A DNA stretch of 64,000 nucleotides from CAVRQM01 sp963838805 (lineage in GTDB: Bacteria > Pseudomonadota > Alphaproteobacteria > Acetobacterales > Acetobacteraceae): the NCBI GenBank assembly GCA_963838805.1, contig CAWISK010000010.1:62001-126000 (forward strand), given 5' to 3'. The notes beneath the pieces are model-generated. The model worked only from the letters and a program-made list of their open reading frames with translations. It searched no databases and was not told the origin of the DNA. Shown piece after piece: positions 63,940 to 64,000 of this stretch (positions are counted from its first letter, which is position 1; each line of letters starts with the position of its first letter). The translations under genes were made by a program, and so were the position numbers.

Positions 63940-64000
63940 TGAAACCATCAGAGGCCGAAATCCTCCGCGAGTACGGACCCTTTCCGGGTGCCGATCGCGT
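63940..64000 (+). CDS. Partial gene, N-terminus of a beta-propeller-like protein
   Basis: Twenty codons (MKPSEAEILREYGPFPGADR) run off the window end. The start resembles the glutaminyl-peptide-cyclotransferase/YncE-like beta-propeller proteins that accompany DUF899 genes, but so short a piece supports only a suggestion. An ATG eight bases upstream is followed at once by a stop, so the ATG at 63940 is the start. Confidence 0.4.

Overview
The window is a GC-rich (roughly two-thirds G+C by eye) alphaproteobacterial chromosome segment. The best fit is an Acetobacteraceae or other Rhodospirillales-type organism. This rests on gene neighbourhoods: ftsE/ftsX with ydcF, plsC and a DUF2125 gene; a class I lysyl-tRNA synthetase; a Usg-family gene; a CIRCE-controlled groESL; and an MJ0042 zinc-ribbon gene. 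The assignment is inferred from gene content, not from a marker-gene comparison.

Layout. 0.3-9.7 kb is housekeeping: a VOC protein, DUF2125, an acyltransferase, YdcF, FtsX, FtsE, a zinc-ribbon protein, an SGNH hydrolase, TldD and COX15/CtaA. 9.7-11.4 kb is a small accessory patch: repeated insertion-sequence-end-like units, an aminotransferase remnant, an AT-richer TIR-domain gene and a decayed rhodanese copy. 11.4-27 kb returns to housekeeping and stress genes: DUF899, persulfide dioxygenase-rhodanese, 1-Cys peroxiredoxin, FAD monooxygenase, glycosyltransferase, TVP38-like protein, Usg, groESL, two cold-shock genes, a truncated MprF-like flippase next to lysS, and a DinG/XPD-type helicase.

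27.1-58.1 kb is one large carbohydrate or sugar-acid utilisation island. It holds three CUT2-type ABC importers (27.9-31.5, 40.5-45.0 and 51.3-55.8 kb) and an orphan fourth binding protein. It also has two LacI regulators, a GntR regulator, four SDR genes, an SMP-30 lactonase, three enolase-superfamily acid-sugar dehydratases and a split transketolase. A fused 2-oxoacid dehydrogenase E1-alpha/E1-beta/lipoyl protein, a D-2-hydroxyacid dehydrogenase and a DUF4432 aldose-epimerase-like protein complete it. Together they suggest uptake of one or more sugars, oxidation to lactone and acid, dehydration, and cleavage by TPP enzymes. No sugar kinase and no aldolase is visible. Four transcription units in the island share a promoter/operator of the form CGGTA(T/A)CATC, with the presumed -10 box inside the operator at the two clearest sites.

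58.1-59.9 kb is a graveyard of IS5-family fragments, a group II intron-like segment and a broken alpha/beta hydrolase. 60.1-64 kb holds a LysR regulator, a DUF2182 membrane protein with a palindromic repeat inside its reading frame, a second DUF899 protein, a divergent HTH protein and the first codons of one more gene.

A caution for every reader: at least eighteen otherwise well-conserved genes are interrupted by frameshifts. Most are cured by removing one base from a short homopolymer. Because this hits genes expected to be essential (lysS) and consecutive members of intact-looking operons, I read it mainly as sequencing or assembly error, and I give coordinates for the whole inferred genes.
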